Below, piece after piece: positions 26,006 through 35,573 of a stretch of DNA of 64,000 nucleotides. A program made the position numbers and the translations under genes. The stretch spans positions 310,001 to 374,000 of the forward strand of contig NZ_CP040887.1 in the NCBI RefSeq assembly GCF_006337125.1, given 5' to 3'. Under the pieces are notes generated by a model. The model was not told the DNA's origin, did no database searches, and was given only the letters and a program-made list of their open reading frames with translations. Origin of the DNA: Serinicoccus chungangensis. GTDB taxonomy: Bacteria; Actinomycetota; Actinomycetes; Actinomycetales; Dermatophilaceae. Numbering within the stretch: position 1 is the stretch's first letter; every line of letters starts with the position of its first letter.

Positions 26006-26524
26006 TCAGACCCCGAGCGCGCGCTCGAAGTGCGTCAGCACCTCGGGGCTGAAGAGCACGAAGCGGACCTCCTCGACCGACGGCACGGCATGCGCGGTGG
26101 CCCGCACCGTGCGCACCGCCACGTCCGCCACCTCCGCGGCGTCCCAGCCGAAGACCCCGGCGCCGACCGCGGGGAAGGCGACCGACCGGGCCCCCACCTC
26201 CTGCGCCACCTCGAGGCTGCGGCGGAAGCAGGAGGCCAGCAGCCCAGGGTCGGTCTGGCCGCGGCGACGGTCCGGCCCGACGGTGTGGACGACCCACCGC
26301 GCCGGCAGCCGGCCGGCCCCGGTCGCCACCGCCTCCCCGACGGGCAGCCCGTCGTGCCAGCGCGCGGCCCGGACCCTGCGGCACTCCTCCAGCAGCTCGG
26401 GCCCGGCGGCCGCGTGCAGCGCCCCGTCCACACCTCCTCCGCCCAGCAGCGTCGAGTTCGCCGCGTTGACCACGGCGTCCACGGTCGTCGTCGTGAGGTC
26501 CCCGTGCTCGGCGGTGATGCGCAT
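26006..26524 (-). CDS. Macro domain (ADP-ribose-binding/deacetylating) protein
   Basis: 172 residues from the ATG at 26524; a much longer in-frame start at 26824 would run antisense to the ZIP gene and is rejected. Macro signatures: DAVVNAANSTLLGGGGVDGA (16-35), where the Asn residues and GGGGVDGA loop bind ADP-ribose, then GEAVATGAGRLPARWVVHTV (about 65-84) and AFPAVGAGVFGWDAAEVA (about 115-132). Same class as YmdB, which hydrolyses O-acetyl-ADP-ribose or removes ADP-ribose from proteins. It is divergent from the ZIP transporter gene and alone in its transcription unit. Confidence 0.9.
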   Translation of the reverse strand: MRITAEHGDLTTTTVDAVVNAANSTLLGGGGVDGALHAAAGPELLEECRRVRAARWHDGLPVGEAVATGAGRLPARWVVHTVGPDRRRGQTDPGLLASCFRRSLEVAQEVGARSVAFPAVGAGVFGWDAAEVADVAVRTVRATAHAVPSVEEVRFVLFSPEVLTHFERALGV

Positions 26525-26645
26525 GGTCCCATCGTGCACCGACCTGCCGGGGTCGGCGACCGGCCGGGCGGTACGGTCGTGCGGCCGACCCCACCCGCCG
26601 TGACCGCCGCCGCGGTCCGGCCCACCGCCCGCGAGGAGGTATGCC

Positions 26646-27422
26646 GTGCTGCTCGCGCTCGTCGTCACCCTCCTCGCCGGGCTGGCCACCAGCGTCGGCG
26701 GCTTCATCGGCACCCGGTCCACCATGCTGAGACCGGGCATGATGGCGGTGGCCCTGGCCTTCGCGGCCGGGCTCATGATGACCATCTCGCTGGTGGAGAT
26801 CGCCCCCGCGGCCCTCGAGAGCATGACCCGGTCGCTCGGGCGAGGCGTCGCGGTCGTCTCGGTGCTGGGGGTGATGGCGCTCGGGGCCGGGGTCGTCTAC
26901 GCCCTGCGGCGGCTCCTCCCGCACCGTCCGGCGCCGGGGGTGCCCGACGTCCGGGGGCTGGACCCGACCCTGCTGCGCAGCGGTGTCCTCATCGGTCTCG
27001 TGGTGGCCCTGCACAACCTGCCGGAGGGCCTGGCCACCTTCCTGTCGACGGTCGAGGACCCGGCCGGCGGCGTGGTCCTGGCGCTGGCGATCGCCATCCA
27101 CAACGTGCCCGAGGGGCTGGCGGTGGCCGCCCCGATCTACGCCGCGACGCGTGACCGGACGCAGGCGGTGCTGTGGGCGACCCTCAGCGGGCTCGCCGAG
27201 CCCCTCGGCGGCCTGCTCGGCTACCTCGCGCTGCGGGCCGTGCTGCCCGCCGACCGGCTCGACCTGTCCCTGGCGCTGGTCGCCGGGATGATGGTGGCCG
27301 TCAGCCTCCTCGAGCTCGTCCCGGGCGCCCGGCGGTATGCCGTGGGTCGCCGCGAGGTGGTGGTCGGCCTGGTCCTCGGGGCCGCCGTCATGGTCGTCTC
27401 GCTCGCCCTGCTGCGACTGTGA
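26646..27422 (+). CDS. zupT: ZIP-family divalent metal transporter (ZupT-like)
   Basis: 258 residues, same length as ZupT (257). Eight hydrophobic segments. Both metal-binding helices show the ZIP motif: HNLPEG at 123-128 and HNVPEG at 152-157. Imports Zn2+ and other divalent cations from outside into the cytosol. The start is a GTG at 26646, with GAGGAGG at 26632-26638. The nearby ATG at 26641 is out of frame. The plus-strand gene converges on the WXG/pre-toxin operon with only a 3-bp gap. No Zur-type site is visible directly upstream. Confidence 0.9.
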   Translation: MLLALVVTLLAGLATSVGGFIGTRSTMLRPGMMAVALAFAAGLMMTISLVEIAPAALESMTRSLGRGVAVVSVLGVMALGAGVVYALRRLLPHRPAPGVPDVRGLDPTLLRSGVLIGLVVALHNLPEGLATFLSTVEDPAGGVVLALAIAIHNVPEGLAVAAPIYAATRDRTQAVLWATLSGLAEPLGGLLGYLALRAVLPADRLDLSLALVAGMMVAVSLLELVPGARRYAVGRREVVVGLVLGAAVMVVSLALLRL

Positions 27423-27425
27423 GGG

Positions 27426-28868
27426 TCAGCGCGCGGGCGCGCCCTGCCACCCTCCGACGCCCTGCCGCTGCACCTCGGTGGCGTCGAGCACGTCCAGCCC
27501 CGGCCCCTGCTGGCCCTCGCCCTGCACGGCGTGGTGGCGGAAGCGGATCAGCTCCTGGATGTCCTTCGCGGTGAGCGTGACGCCCCCGACGTCGCCGGCG
27601 CGGTTGATCTTCGAGATCCACTTGGCGATGGTCGACCCGGTGCCCGCCCCGGGGATGGCGGCGGCGGTCGAGAAACCCGCGTTGAGGTACTGGCCCTCCC
27701 CGACGTAGATCGCGGCGTTGACGCCGTCCGCCCACTCGCCGAGGCCCGGCACGAGGCCGATGACGTCCAGGCCGAGGTGGGTGAAGAAGGACAGCGGGTT
27801 GAAACCCTCCATCGGCTTGAGGCGGTCGAGGTTCTCCAGGTGCCGGTCGATGCTGCCCGGGTCGAGGGCGGAGAGCTCGACGAGGGCGGCGCCGAGGCTG
27901 GCCCCCCGGTCCTGCACCCACCCGCGCTCCAGGGTGAGGTGCCGCAGGTGGGCCGGGATGTCGACGTCGTACTCGTCGTCGCCGTCCTCGACGCGGATCG
28001 GGACGTCCTCGCCGCCCAGGAGGAACGCCCGCAGGGCCTCCGGGTTGCCGCTCATCGCCTCCAGGACCCACGGCATCGGGTCGATGACGTCCGCGCCCTG
28101 CGGGTCGCGGAAGACGGGCAGCCGCTCGTACCGGAAACGCGAGGTCTCGGCCATCTCGGCGGCCCACGCCTCTGGGTCCTCCCTCTCGATGCGGATGACG
28201 TCCTCGCCCAGGCCGACCAGCCAGTCGGCGGACCACTCACCACGGCTGGCCAGCAGCGCGAACGCGCGTGCGTGAGTGACGTCCTCGGCGCCCGGGAAGT
28301 CGAACTCGTGGCTGAGGACGCCGAGCGAGCCGGCATACAGCTGCAGGAAGCGCTCCGAGGCCGGCGAGTCGTCGAGCGCCGCGAGGTAGTCGAGGTCGAT
28401 GCTCGGCCCCATGTCCATGCTCGCGTAGCCGTCACCCTCGCGGTAGCCGTCCAGGAGGAGCAGGGCAAAGGTGGCGTCGCCGCCGTAGCGCTCCAGGAGG
28501 TCGATGAGCTCCTGCGGCGGCGGCATGCTGTCGGTGTCCATGAGCTCGCGCGCCCGGTCGGCGAACTGCTTGGCCTGCTCGTAGGGCAGGTCGGGCACGG
28601 CCCGGTGGTCGTAGGACACCGTGCGCTGGATGCCGGGCGCGCTCGCGGCGAGCCACTCGGCGTAGAAGAGCTGGTTGCGCAGGACCAGGTGCTGGCGGGT
28701 CGCCCAGTCACCGATCTCGGCCACTCCCGAGAGGTCGCGGGCCGACAGCCCGAGTCCGGTCAGGGCCTGCCGGATGCGTGACTCGGCCTCCGAGACCTCG
28801 CCCTCCACCCCCTGCAGGGTGCGGACGAGGTCGCGCATCGCCTCGAGGTCCACCGACACCCTCGCCAT
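27426..28868 (-). CDS. Large WXG-like protein with pre-toxin (PT-TG-like) segment
   Basis: 480 residues from the ATG at 28868, 2 nt after the stop of the WXG100-like gene. Residues 1-60 form a helical N-terminus resembling LXG/WXG-type export domains (LEAMRDLVRTLQGVEGEVSE, IRQALTGLGLSARDL). The long middle region is acidic and unrecognised. Residues 365-418 (LDVIGLVPGLGEWADG, AAIYVGEGQYLNAGFSTAAA) match the hydrophobic pre-toxin TG-type segment that precedes C-terminal toxin domains in polymorphic toxins. Only 62 residues follow, with DIQELIRFRHHAV and no catalytic motif I recognise, so the toxin may be short, lost or of a new kind. No immunity gene is adjacent. Confidence 0.72.
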   Translation of the reverse strand: MARVSVDLEAMRDLVRTLQGVEGEVSEAESRIRQALTGLGLSARDLSGVAEIGDWATRQHLVLRNQLFYAEWLAASAPGIQRTVSYDHRAVPDLPYEQAKQFADRARELMDTDSMPPPQELIDLLERYGGDATFALLLLDGYREGDGYASMDMGPSIDLDYLAALDDSPASERFLQLYAGSLGVLSHEFDFPGAEDVTHARAFALLASRGEWSADWLVGLGEDVIRIEREDPEAWAAEMAETSRFRYERLPVFRDPQGADVIDPMPWVLEAMSGNPEALRAFLLGGEDVPIRVEDGDDEYDVDIPAHLRHLTLERGWVQDRGASLGAALVELSALDPGSIDRHLENLDRLKPMEGFNPLSFFTHLGLDVIGLVPGLGEWADGVNAAIYVGEGQYLNAGFSTAAAIPGAGTGSTIAKWISKINRAGDVGGVTLTAKDIQELIRFRHHAVQGEGQQGPGLDVLDATEVQRQGVGGWQGAPAR

Positions 28869-28870
28869 CG

Positions 28871-29215
28871 CTACCCCCTGCTCCCGACGGGCGGCAGGGC
28901 GAGCGGAAAGAGCGGGGACACACCGAAGGTCTCGCAGCGGCGCACCTGCTCGGGCTCGGCCGCCAGCTCCTGGAGGAGCTGCTCGCGCGCCTGCTCGGCC
29001 GCCCGGTCGAGCCGACGGGCGCGGGCGGACAGACCGTCGCCGAAGCGGTCGGCGGGCGCTCCCGTCCACGCCCCGGCCGACATCGCCCGCTCGGCCTCGT
29101 CGAAGGCCGTACGCAGCGTCGCGAGGTCGGGGGCGAGGTGGGTCAGCGTCGCCCGGATCTGCTCCCGGCGCGGGTTGGCCACCATCGCGTGGTTGCCGGT
29201 GCCGTCGTCGCACAT
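28871..29215 (-). CDS. WXG100-like small protein (putative type VII secretion partner)
   Basis: 114 residues from the ATG at 29215, after an AGGAGGGGAG ribosome-binding site; M11 (29185) is a possible later start. Almost fully helical. It has the hairpin-turn motif AWTGAPADRF (about 49-58), matching the WXG motif of ESAT-6-like proteins, flanked by helices THLAPDLATLRTAFDEAERA and ARARRLDRAAEQAREQLLQE. Such proteins act as helical-hairpin partners for type VII export of larger LXG/WXG effectors. The following gene starts 2 nt downstream and encodes a candidate cargo with a pre-toxin-like segment. No eccC/essC secretion ATPase lies in the window. Confidence 0.75.
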   Translation of the reverse strand: MCDDGTGNHAMVANPRREQIRATLTHLAPDLATLRTAFDEAERAMSAGAWTGAPADRFGDGLSARARRLDRAAEQAREQLLQELAAEPEQVRRCETFGVSPLFPLALPPVGSRG

Positions 29216-29327
29216 CGCGCGTCTCCCCTCCTGTGATCGACAGCCGCCCTGCCACGGCTGGACCTCACAGGAGTGTAGGGCCTCGGGCGCCGGGCCGCAC
29301 GCCCGCGAGCGACCGACGTGCACCAGG

Positions 29328-29348
29328 GTTGAGCGGAATGCGCTCAAC
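29328..29348. promoter_or_regulatory. HAIR operator upstream of clpB (HspR site)
   Basis: Arms GTTGAGC (29328-29334) and GCTCAAC (29342-29348) are perfect complements with a 7-bp spacer, the same 7-7-7 geometry as the two sites in front of dnaK. clpB begins 92 bp downstream. This puts clpB in the HspR regulon. Confidence 0.9.
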
Positions 29349-29440
29349 TTTGCGGGTGTTGACCCGAGCAGACATTCTTCGACACGACACGACACGACCG
29401 TCGGGCACGCCGCCCGCGGTCGGGGAGGACGGGCACGCCC

Positions 29441-32011
29441 ATGGATCTCAACCTCACCACCAAGGCCCAGGAGGCCCTGTCGACCGCGGTGCGCGACGCC
29501 GCGGCGGCGGGGCACGCCCAGGTCGAGCCCGCGCACCTGCTCGCGGCGCTGAGCCAGCAGGGCGACACGACGACCGGGCCGCTGCTCGAGGCGGCGGGGT
29601 CCAGCCCACGGGCGGCCAAGCAGGCCGCCGACGCCGCGCTGGCCGGCCTGCCCAGCGCCAGCGGCTCCAGCATGGGCAACCCGGGCCTGTCCCGGGCCAT
29701 GCACGGCGTCGTCAAGGGCGCCCAGGACGCCATGTCGGCGATGGGCGACACCTTCGTCTCGACCGACCACCTGCTGCTGGCCCTGGCCCGGGCGGGAGCC
29801 GTGCCCGGGGTCGACGCGGACGCCCTGGCCGAGCGCATCCCCGCGCTGCGCGGCGGCAAGAGGGTCGACTCCGCCGACCCGGAGGCCACCTTCGACGCGC
29901 TCGGCAAGTACGGCACCGACCTCACGGCGATGGCCCGGGAGGGCAAGCTGGACCCGGTCATCGGCCGGGACGCCGAGATCCGCCGCGTGGTCCAGGTCCT
30001 CTCCCGTCGCACCAAGAACAACCCTGTCCTCATCGGCGACCCCGGCGTCGGCAAGACCGCGGTCGTCGAGGGCCTGGCCCAGCGCATCGTCGCCGGGGAC
30101 GTCCCCGAGTCGCTGCGGGACAAGACTCTCATCTCCCTCGACCTGGGGGCGATGGTGGCCGGGGCGAAGTACCGCGGCGAGTTCGAGGAGCGCCTCAAGG
30201 CGGTCCTCGCCGAGATCACCGGCAGCGACGGCCAGGTCGTCACCTTCATCGACGAGCTGCACACCGTCGTCGGCGCCGGCGCGAGCGGGGACTCCTCGAT
30301 GGACGCGGGCAACATGCTCAAGCCGCTGCTGGCCCGCGGTGAGCTGCGCATGGTCGGCGCGACCACGCTGGACGAGTACCGCGAGAACATCGAGAAGGAC
30401 GCGGCCCTGGAGCGCCGCTTCCAGCAGGTCTTCGTCGGTGAGCCGTCGGTGGAGGACACCATCGCCATCCTGCGCGGCCTCAAGGAGCGCTACGAGGCCC
30501 ACCACAAGGTGGCCATCGAGGACGCGGCCCTGGTCGCGGCGGCCGACCTCTCGGACCGCTACATCCCCGGCCGGCAGCTGCCGGACAAGGCGATCGACCT
30601 GGTGGACGAGGCCGCGAGCCGGCTGCGCATGGAGATCGACTCCTCGCCGGTCGAGATCGACCAGCTGCAGCGCCAGGTCGACCGGCTGACGATGGAGGAG
30701 ATGCACCTGGCGCGGGAGGAGGACGACGCGTCCCGGGCCCGGCTCGAGAAGCTGCGCTCCGACCTCGCGGACCGCCGCGAGGAGCTGGCGGCCCTCACCG
30801 CGCGCTGGGAGGCGGAGAAGACCGGGCTCAACCGGGTCGGGGAGCTCAAGGCCCGGCTGGACGACCTGCGCACGCAGGCCGAGCGGCTGCAGCGCCAGGG
30901 CGACTACGAGGGCGCCTCGCGCCTGCTCTACGGCGAGATCCCGGCGGCCGAGGCCGAGCTGGCCACCGCGCAGGAGGAGGAGTCGGCGCTCGAGCGCAGC
31001 AGCGGCACCGCGCCGATGGTCAAGGACGAGGTGGGCGCCGACGACGTCGCCGACGTCATCTCCGCCTGGACCGGCATCCCGGCCGGGCGGCTGCTCGAGG
31101 GCGAGACCGAGAAGCTGCTCCGGATGGAGTCGGTGCTCGGTGAGCGGCTCATCGGCCAGCACATGGCCGTGCGGCTCGTCTCCGACGCGGTGCGGCGCTC
31201 GCGGGCCGGCATCTCCGACCCGGACCGTCCGCAGGGGTCCTTCCTCTTCCTCGGCCCGACCGGGGTCGGCAAGACCGAGCTCGCCAAGAGCCTGGCCGAC
31301 TTCCTCTTCGACGACGAGCGGGCCATGGTGCGCATCGACATGTCGGAGTATGCCGAGCGGCACGCGGTCGCCCGCCTCATCGGGGCGCCCCCCGGCTACG
31401 TCGGGTACGACGAGGGTGGTCAGCTCACGGAGGCGGTCCGACGCCGCCCCTACAGCGTCGTGCTGCTGGACGAGGTGGAGAAGGCCCACCCCGAGACCTT
31501 CGACATCCTGCTGCAGGTCCTGGACGACGGCCGGCTCACCGACGGGCAGGGCCGCACCGTCGACTTCCGCAACGTCATCCTCGTCATGACCTCCAACCTG
31601 GGCAGCCAGTTCCTCGTCGACCCGACCACCGACGAGCAGACCAAGCGCGAGCAGGTCATGGGCACCGTCCGGGCCAGCTTCAAGCCCGAGTTCCTCAACC
31701 GGCTGGACGAGGTCGTCATCTTCGACGCGCTGACCCGGGAGGAGCTGGCCACCATCGTGGGGCTGCAGGTCGCCGAGCTGGCCCGCCGCCTGGAGGGGCG
31801 CCGCATCGGTCTGGAGGTCACCGACGCCGCGTCGGCCTGGCTCGCCGAGCGGGGCTACGACCCGGCCTACGGCGCCCGGCCGCTGCGCCGCCTGGTGCAG
31901 ACCCAGATCGGGGACCGGCTCGCACGGCTGCTGCTCTCGGGCGAGGTGCGCGACGGCTCCCGGGTCGTCGTCGACCTCGACGAGGCCACCGGGGAGCTCG
32001 TCCTGCGCTGA
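29441..32011 (+). CDS. clpB: ATP-dependent chaperone ClpB
   Basis: 856 residues, full length. Disaggregase that threads aggregated proteins through a hexamer with DnaK help. The N-terminal Clp_N repeat pair spans about 1-145. NBD1 has Walker [10 protein letters not shown] (about 201-209) and Walker [10 protein letters not shown] (about 266-274). The coiled-coil middle domain (about 400-525) includes [20 protein letters not shown] and distinguishes ClpB from ClpA/C. NBD2 has Walker [10 protein letters not shown] (about 606-614) and Walker [18 protein letters not shown] operator lies upstream, so HspR control is expected. Divergent from the WXG/pre-toxin operon. Confidence 0.98.
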   Translation: MDLNLTTKAQEALSTAVRDAAAAGHAQVEPAHLLAALSQQGDTTTGPLLEAAGSSPRAAKQAADAALAGLPSASGSSMGNPGLSRAMHGVVKGAQDAMSAMGDTFVSTDHLLLALARAGAVPGVDADALAERIPALRGGKRVDSADPEATFDALGKYGTDLTAMAREGKLDPVIGRDAEIRRVVQVLSRRTKNNPVLIGDPGVGKTAVVEGLAQRIVAGDVPESLRDKTLISLDLGAMVAGAKYRGEFEERLKAVLAEITGSDGQVVTFIDELHTVVGAGASGDSSMDAGNMLKPLLARGELRMVGATTLDEYRENIEKDAALERRFQQVFVGEPSVEDTIAILRGLKERYEAHHKVAIEDAALVAAADLSDRYIPGRQLPDKAIDLVDEAASRLRMEIDSSPVEIDQLQRQVDRLTMEEMHLAREEDDASRARLEKLRSDLADRREELAALTARWEAEKTGLNRVGELKARLDDLRTQAERLQRQGDYEGASRLLYGEIPAAEAELATAQEEESALERSSGTAPMVKDEVGADDVADVISAWTGIPAGRLLEGETEKLLRMESVLGERLIGQHMAVRLVSDAVRRSRAGISDPDRPQGSFLFLGPTGVGKTELAKSLADFLFDDERAMVRIDMSEYAERHAVARLIGAPPGYVGYDEGGQLTEAVRRRPYSVVLLDEVEKAHPETFDILLQVLDDGRLTDGQGRTVDFRNVILVMTSNLGSQFLVDPTTDEQTKREQVMGTVRASFKPEFLNRLDEVVIFDALTREELATIVGLQVAELARRLEGRRIGLEVTDAASAWLAERGYDPAYGARPLRRLVQTQIGDRLARLLLSGEVRDGSRVVVDLDEATGELVLR

Positions 32012-32046
32012 GCCGGGCGCGGCGCCCTGCCGGACTTTCGCTCCTC

Positions 32047-32068
32047 GTTCACCACTCGTTCACCCAAG
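32047..32068 (+). promoter_or_regulatory. PHO box (PhoP-binding direct repeats) upstream of pstS
   Basis: Two adjacent 11-bp direct repeats, GTTCACCACTC (32047-32057) and GTTCACCCAAG (32058-32068), fit the actinobacterial PHO-box unit G(G/T)TCAYYYRNG. They lie 133 bp before the pstS start, so the pst operon is likely activated by PhoP under phosphate limitation. Confidence 0.88.
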
Positions 32069-32200
32069 GCCGTAGATCGCGTCACGTCCGGCTCCTACGT
32101 TTCCAGGCGTTGGCGATGCCGCCAGCGTGCCCCTGGACGCGCCGGTGCCCGTCACCGGCCCGGGGCCACGATCCCCGACAGACGTTGAGAGAGGTTCCCC

Positions 32201-33310
32201 GTGAAGCAGCACCGCTTGACCCGCACGGTCGCCATCGCCATGGCGGCGTCCTTCGCGCTCGCCGCCTGCGGCGGAGACGACAGCAGCTCGGAGGGCGACG
32301 CCGCCGGCGGTGGCTCGGAGTCCGGGGGCGGAGAGCTGTCCGGCCGTCTGGTCGGGGCCGGCGCCTCCTCCCAGGAGTCCGCCATGACCGCCTGGATCGC
32401 CGGCTACCTCGAGGTGCAGCCGGAGGTGGAGGTGCAGTACGACGCGGTCGGCTCGGGTGCCGGGCGCGAGCAGTTCCTCGCCGGGGCCACCGACTTCGCC
32501 GGCTCGGACGCCTACCTCGACGAGGAGGAGCGCGGCATGGTCGCCGACGCCTGCGCCGGGGGCGAGGCCATCAACCTGCCGATGTACATCTCGCCGGTCG
32601 CCGTCCCCTACAACCTCCCCGGGGTGGACGAGCTCAACCTGGCGCCCGAGGTGCTCGCGGGCATCATGAACGGCGACATCACCGCCTGGGACGACGAGGC
32701 GATCGCGGCGGACAACCCGGACGCCGAGCTCCCGGCCACCGAGATCACCGTCGTGCACCGGTCCGACGACTCGGGCACCACGGAGAACTTCATGGAGTAC
32801 CTCACCGCCGCCGCGCCGGACGCCTGGCCGCACGAGCCGTCGGACGCCTGGCCGGTCGAGGGCGGCGAGGCCGCCGCGCAGACCACCGGTGTCATGCAGG
32901 TCATCAACTCGACCGAGGGCACCATCGGGTATGCCGACGCCTCGGCCGTCACCGGCCAGTCCGCCTCGATCGGGGTCGGCGAGGAGTTCGTGCCGTTCTC
33001 CCCGGACGCGGCGGCCAAGGTCGTGGACGCCTCCGAGCCGGCCGACACGGGCGTCGAGGGCGACCTGGCCCTGGAGCTGGCCCGCGACACCACCGAGTCC
33101 GGTGCCTACCCGATCGTCCTGGTGAGCTACCACATCGCCTGCAAGGAGTACGACGACGCCGAGCGCGCCGACAACGTCAAGGCGTTCCTCGAGTACGTCG
33201 CCTCCGAGGAGGGCCAGCAGGCGGCGTCCGACGCGGCCGGCTCGGCCCCCATCGGCGAGGGCACCCGCGAGCAGGTCCTGGCCTCCATCGACATGATCCA
33301 GGGCGGCTGA
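32201..33310 (+). CDS. pstS: Phosphate ABC transporter substrate-binding lipoprotein PstS
   Basis: 369 residues, GTG start at 32201 behind TTGAGAGAGG. Lipoprotein signal with lipobox LAAC (C23), then an Asp/Ser/Gly-rich linker. The PBP domain binds phosphate: LVGAGASSQESAMTAW (phosphate-contacting loop), GSGAGREQFLAGATDFAGSD and HRSDDSGTTENFMEYL. The mature protein is anchored on the outer face of the membrane and delivers phosphate to PstCA. First gene of pstSCAB; a PHO box lies 133 bp upstream and a long hairpin lies between it and pstC. Confidence 0.97.
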   Translation: MKQHRLTRTVAIAMAASFALAACGGDDSSSEGDAAGGGSESGGGELSGRLVGAGASSQESAMTAWIAGYLEVQPEVEVQYDAVGSGAGREQFLAGATDFAGSDAYLDEEERGMVADACAGGEAINLPMYISPVAVPYNLPGVDELNLAPEVLAGIMNGDITAWDDEAIAADNPDAELPATEITVVHRSDDSGTTENFMEYLTAAAPDAWPHEPSDAWPVEGGEAAAQTTGVMQVINSTEGTIGYADASAVTGQSASIGVGEEFVPFSPDAAAKVVDASEPADTGVEGDLALELARDTTESGAYPIVLVSYHIACKEYDDAERADNVKAFLEYVASEEGQQAASDAAGSAPIGEGTREQVLASIDMIQGG

Positions 33311-33333
33311 GCCCGTTCCGACCCACGATCACG

Positions 33334-33377
33334 CCATGACGGCGGACGTCACCCCCGGGGGACGTCCGTCGTCATGG
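33334..33377 (+). promoter_or_regulatory. Long intercistronic hairpin between pstS and pstC
   Basis: Arms CCATGACGGCGGACGTC (33334-33350) and GACGTCCGTCGTCATGG (33361-33377) pair over 17 bp with one G-U wobble around a 10-base loop ACCCCCGGGG. No T-run follows. It likely causes partial termination or protects the 3' end of pstS mRNA, giving more PstS than permease. Confidence 0.82.
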
Positions 33378-33415
33378 CCGTGTGACGGTCCTCGACCGCA
33401 GACGAGAGGCAGACC

Positions 33416-34393
33416 ATGAGCACACCTGAGCCTGACCCGGACCGGGGCGGTGGCGTCGCCACGACCGAGTCCCCGACCGGCGGCGGCGCCAAGGTCAAGC
33501 GCCGGGCCGGAGACGTCGTCTTCAGCGGCACGTCGCTCTTCTCCGGCGTCCTGATCCTGCTGATCCTCGCCCTGGTGGCGATCTTCCTGGTGTGGCAGGG
33601 CATGCCGGCGCTCACCGCGCCCGCCGAGGAGATCAGCGGGGGTGACGGCTTCTGGAGCTACGTCTGGCCGATGCTGCTGGGCACCGTCGTCTCCTCGGTC
33701 GTCGCCCTCGTCCTCGCCACGCCGGTCGCGGTGGGCATCGCGCTCTTCGTCTCGCACTACGCCCCGCCCCGCATCGGGCGCACCATCGGGTTCGTCATCG
33801 ACCTGCTGGCGGCGGTCCCCTCGGTCGTGTTCGGGATGTGGGGCCTGTTCGTCTTCGCGCCCCGGCTCGTCCCGCTCCTCGACTGGCTCGAGGCCAACCT
33901 CGGCTTCCTGCCGTTCTTCGCCGACAGCTCGGCCACCGGGCGGACCCTCATGACCGCCTCGGTGGTGCTGGCCGTGATGATCCTGCCGATCATCACCTCG
34001 GTCTCCCGCGAGGTCTTCCTCCAGACGCCCCGGCTGCACGAGGAGGCCGCGCTGGCCCTCGGCGCGACGCAGTGGGAGATGATCCGCACGGCCGTCCTGC
34101 CCTTCGGCGGCCCGGGCGTCATCGGCGGCGTCATGCTCGGCCTCGGCCGGGCCCTCGGCGAGACGATGGCGGTGGCCATCATCCTCTCGCCCGGGGGCTT
34201 CACCTGGAACATCATCGGGACCGGCAACAACACCATCCCCGCCGAGATCGCCCTCAACTTCCCGGAGGCCGCCGGGCTGCGCCTGTCCGAGCTCATCGCC
34301 GCCGGGCTGGTCCTCTTCCTCCTCACCCTGGCCGTCAACCTCGTCGCTCGCTGGATCGTCGAGCGCCGGGCCGAGTTCTCCGGAGCCAACTGA
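33416..34393 (+). CDS. pstC: Phosphate ABC transporter permease PstC
   Basis: 325 residues. Six transmembrane segments, and the permease EAA-like loop [20 protein letters not shown] (about 205-224) that docks on the ATPase PstB. The first 40 residues are hydrophilic. [20 protein letters not shown] is the PstC family segment. Forms the membrane channel with PstA. The ATG at 33416 follows a GAGAGGC site; its TGA overlaps the ATG of pstA by one base (TGATG). Confidence 0.96.
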   Translation: MSTPEPDPDRGGGVATTESPTGGGAKVKRRAGDVVFSGTSLFSGVLILLILALVAIFLVWQGMPALTAPAEEISGGDGFWSYVWPMLLGTVVSSVVALVLATPVAVGIALFVSHYAPPRIGRTIGFVIDLLAAVPSVVFGMWGLFVFAPRLVPLLDWLEANLGFLPFFADSSATGRTLMTASVVLAVMILPIITSVSREVFLQTPRLHEEAALALGATQWEMIRTAVLPFGGPGVIGGVMLGLGRALGETMAVAIILSPGGFTWNIIGTGNNTIPAEIALNFPEAAGLRLSELIAAGLVLFLLTLAVNLVARWIVERRAEFSGAN

Positions 34394-35535
34394 TGAGCAC
34401 CGCCACGCAGACGCCCCCGGACACCGCCCCCCGCGGCGAGGAGCCGGACTACGTCCCCTCGCCCGTCCGCGCCACCAGCTCCCGTCCGCTCATGGTCATC
34501 GGGGCCGGCGCGGTCCTGCTGTGGCTCGTGCTGTGGTTCGTCGTGGACCTCAACCCGGTCTTCTCGCTGATCGCGTCCTACGTCGTCTTCCTCGTGGCCT
34601 CGTGGGCGACCTACCGCTCCCTCGGCGGCTCCCGGGTGGCGACCGACGTCGTCATGCGCTGGCTGGTCTACGCCGCCTTCGTCTGCGCCATCGTGCCCCT
34701 CGTCTCGATGCTCTGGACCGTCTTCAGCCAGGGCCTGCCGCTGGCCTTCACCCCCGGCTTCTGGACCCAGGACATGGTGGGGATCACCGGCGCCGACGAC
34801 CAGGCCTACGCGAGCGGGGAGACCGACACCCTCGCCGGCGGTGCGGGGCACGCCATCATCGGCACGCTCATCATCACCGGCACGGCCGCGCTGATCTCGG
34901 TGCCGATCGGCATGTTCACCGCGATCTACCTCGTCGAGTACGGCGGCAGCAACCACCTCTCCAAGGGCATCCGCTTCCTCGTGGACGTCATGACCGGCAT
35001 CCCGTCGATCGTCGCCGGCCTGTTCGCCTTCGCGCTGTTCACCCAGGTCGTCGGCATCCGGGACGCCAAGATGGGCATCGCCGGAGCGGTCGCCCTGTCG
35101 GTCCTCATGATCCCCACCGTCGTGCGCAACAGCGAGGAGATGCTGCGGATCGTCCCCAACGAGCTGCGCGAGGCCTCCCTGGCGCTCGGCGTGCCGAAGT
35201 GGCGCACCATCGCCAAGGTGGTGCTGCCCACCGCGGCCTCGGGCCTGGCCTCCGGGATCACCCTGGCCATCGCCCGCGTCATCGGCGAGACGGCCCCGTT
35301 GCTCGTGGCCATCGGGTTCGCCCGCAGCTTCAACACCAACATGTTCGAGGGGCCGATCAACAGCCTCGCCGTCTACACCTACTGGATGTTCACCAAGCCC
35401 CTCGACCCGGCGCTCATCGAGCCGAGCCGGGAGCGGGCCTGGGCGGCCGCGCTGCTGCTCGTGCTCATCGTCGTCACGCTGAACCTCGTGGCCCGCGCCA
35501 TCGCGACGTTCTTCGCCCCCAAGACCGGCCGCTGA
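34393..35535 (+). CDS. pstA: Phosphate ABC transporter permease PstA
   Basis: 380 residues, about 80 longer than E. coli PstA because of an N-terminal extension with two extra hydrophobic segments (about 35-70). The core has six TM segments, [20 protein letters not shown] (the PstA family segment) and the coupling loop [20 protein letters not shown]. Works with PstC as the channel of the phosphate importer. The ATG overlaps the pstC stop (TGATG). Confidence 0.96.
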   Translation: MSTATQTPPDTAPRGEEPDYVPSPVRATSSRPLMVIGAGAVLLWLVLWFVVDLNPVFSLIASYVVFLVASWATYRSLGGSRVATDVVMRWLVYAAFVCAIVPLVSMLWTVFSQGLPLAFTPGFWTQDMVGITGADDQAYASGETDTLAGGAGHAIIGTLIITGTAALISVPIGMFTAIYLVEYGGSNHLSKGIRFLVDVMTGIPSIVAGLFAFALFTQVVGIRDAKMGIAGAVALSVLMIPTVVRNSEEMLRIVPNELREASLALGVPKWRTIAKVVLPTAASGLASGITLAIARVIGETAPLLVAIGFARSFNTNMFEGPINSLAVYTYWMFTKPLDPALIEPSRERAWAAALLLVLIVVTLNLVARAIATFFAPKTGR

Positions 35536-35573
35536 CGGCATACCCCCTGTCCGGAGAAGAGAGAATCACTCAC

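Noticed and set aside
26525..26824. Longer start for the macro-domain gene
   Set aside because: The added residues run antisense to the ZIP gene and precede the family start MRITAEHGD.
28871..31489. 872-residue open frame on the minus strand
   Set aside because: Most is antisense to clpB; only its last 114 residues (from 29215) are the WXG-like gene.
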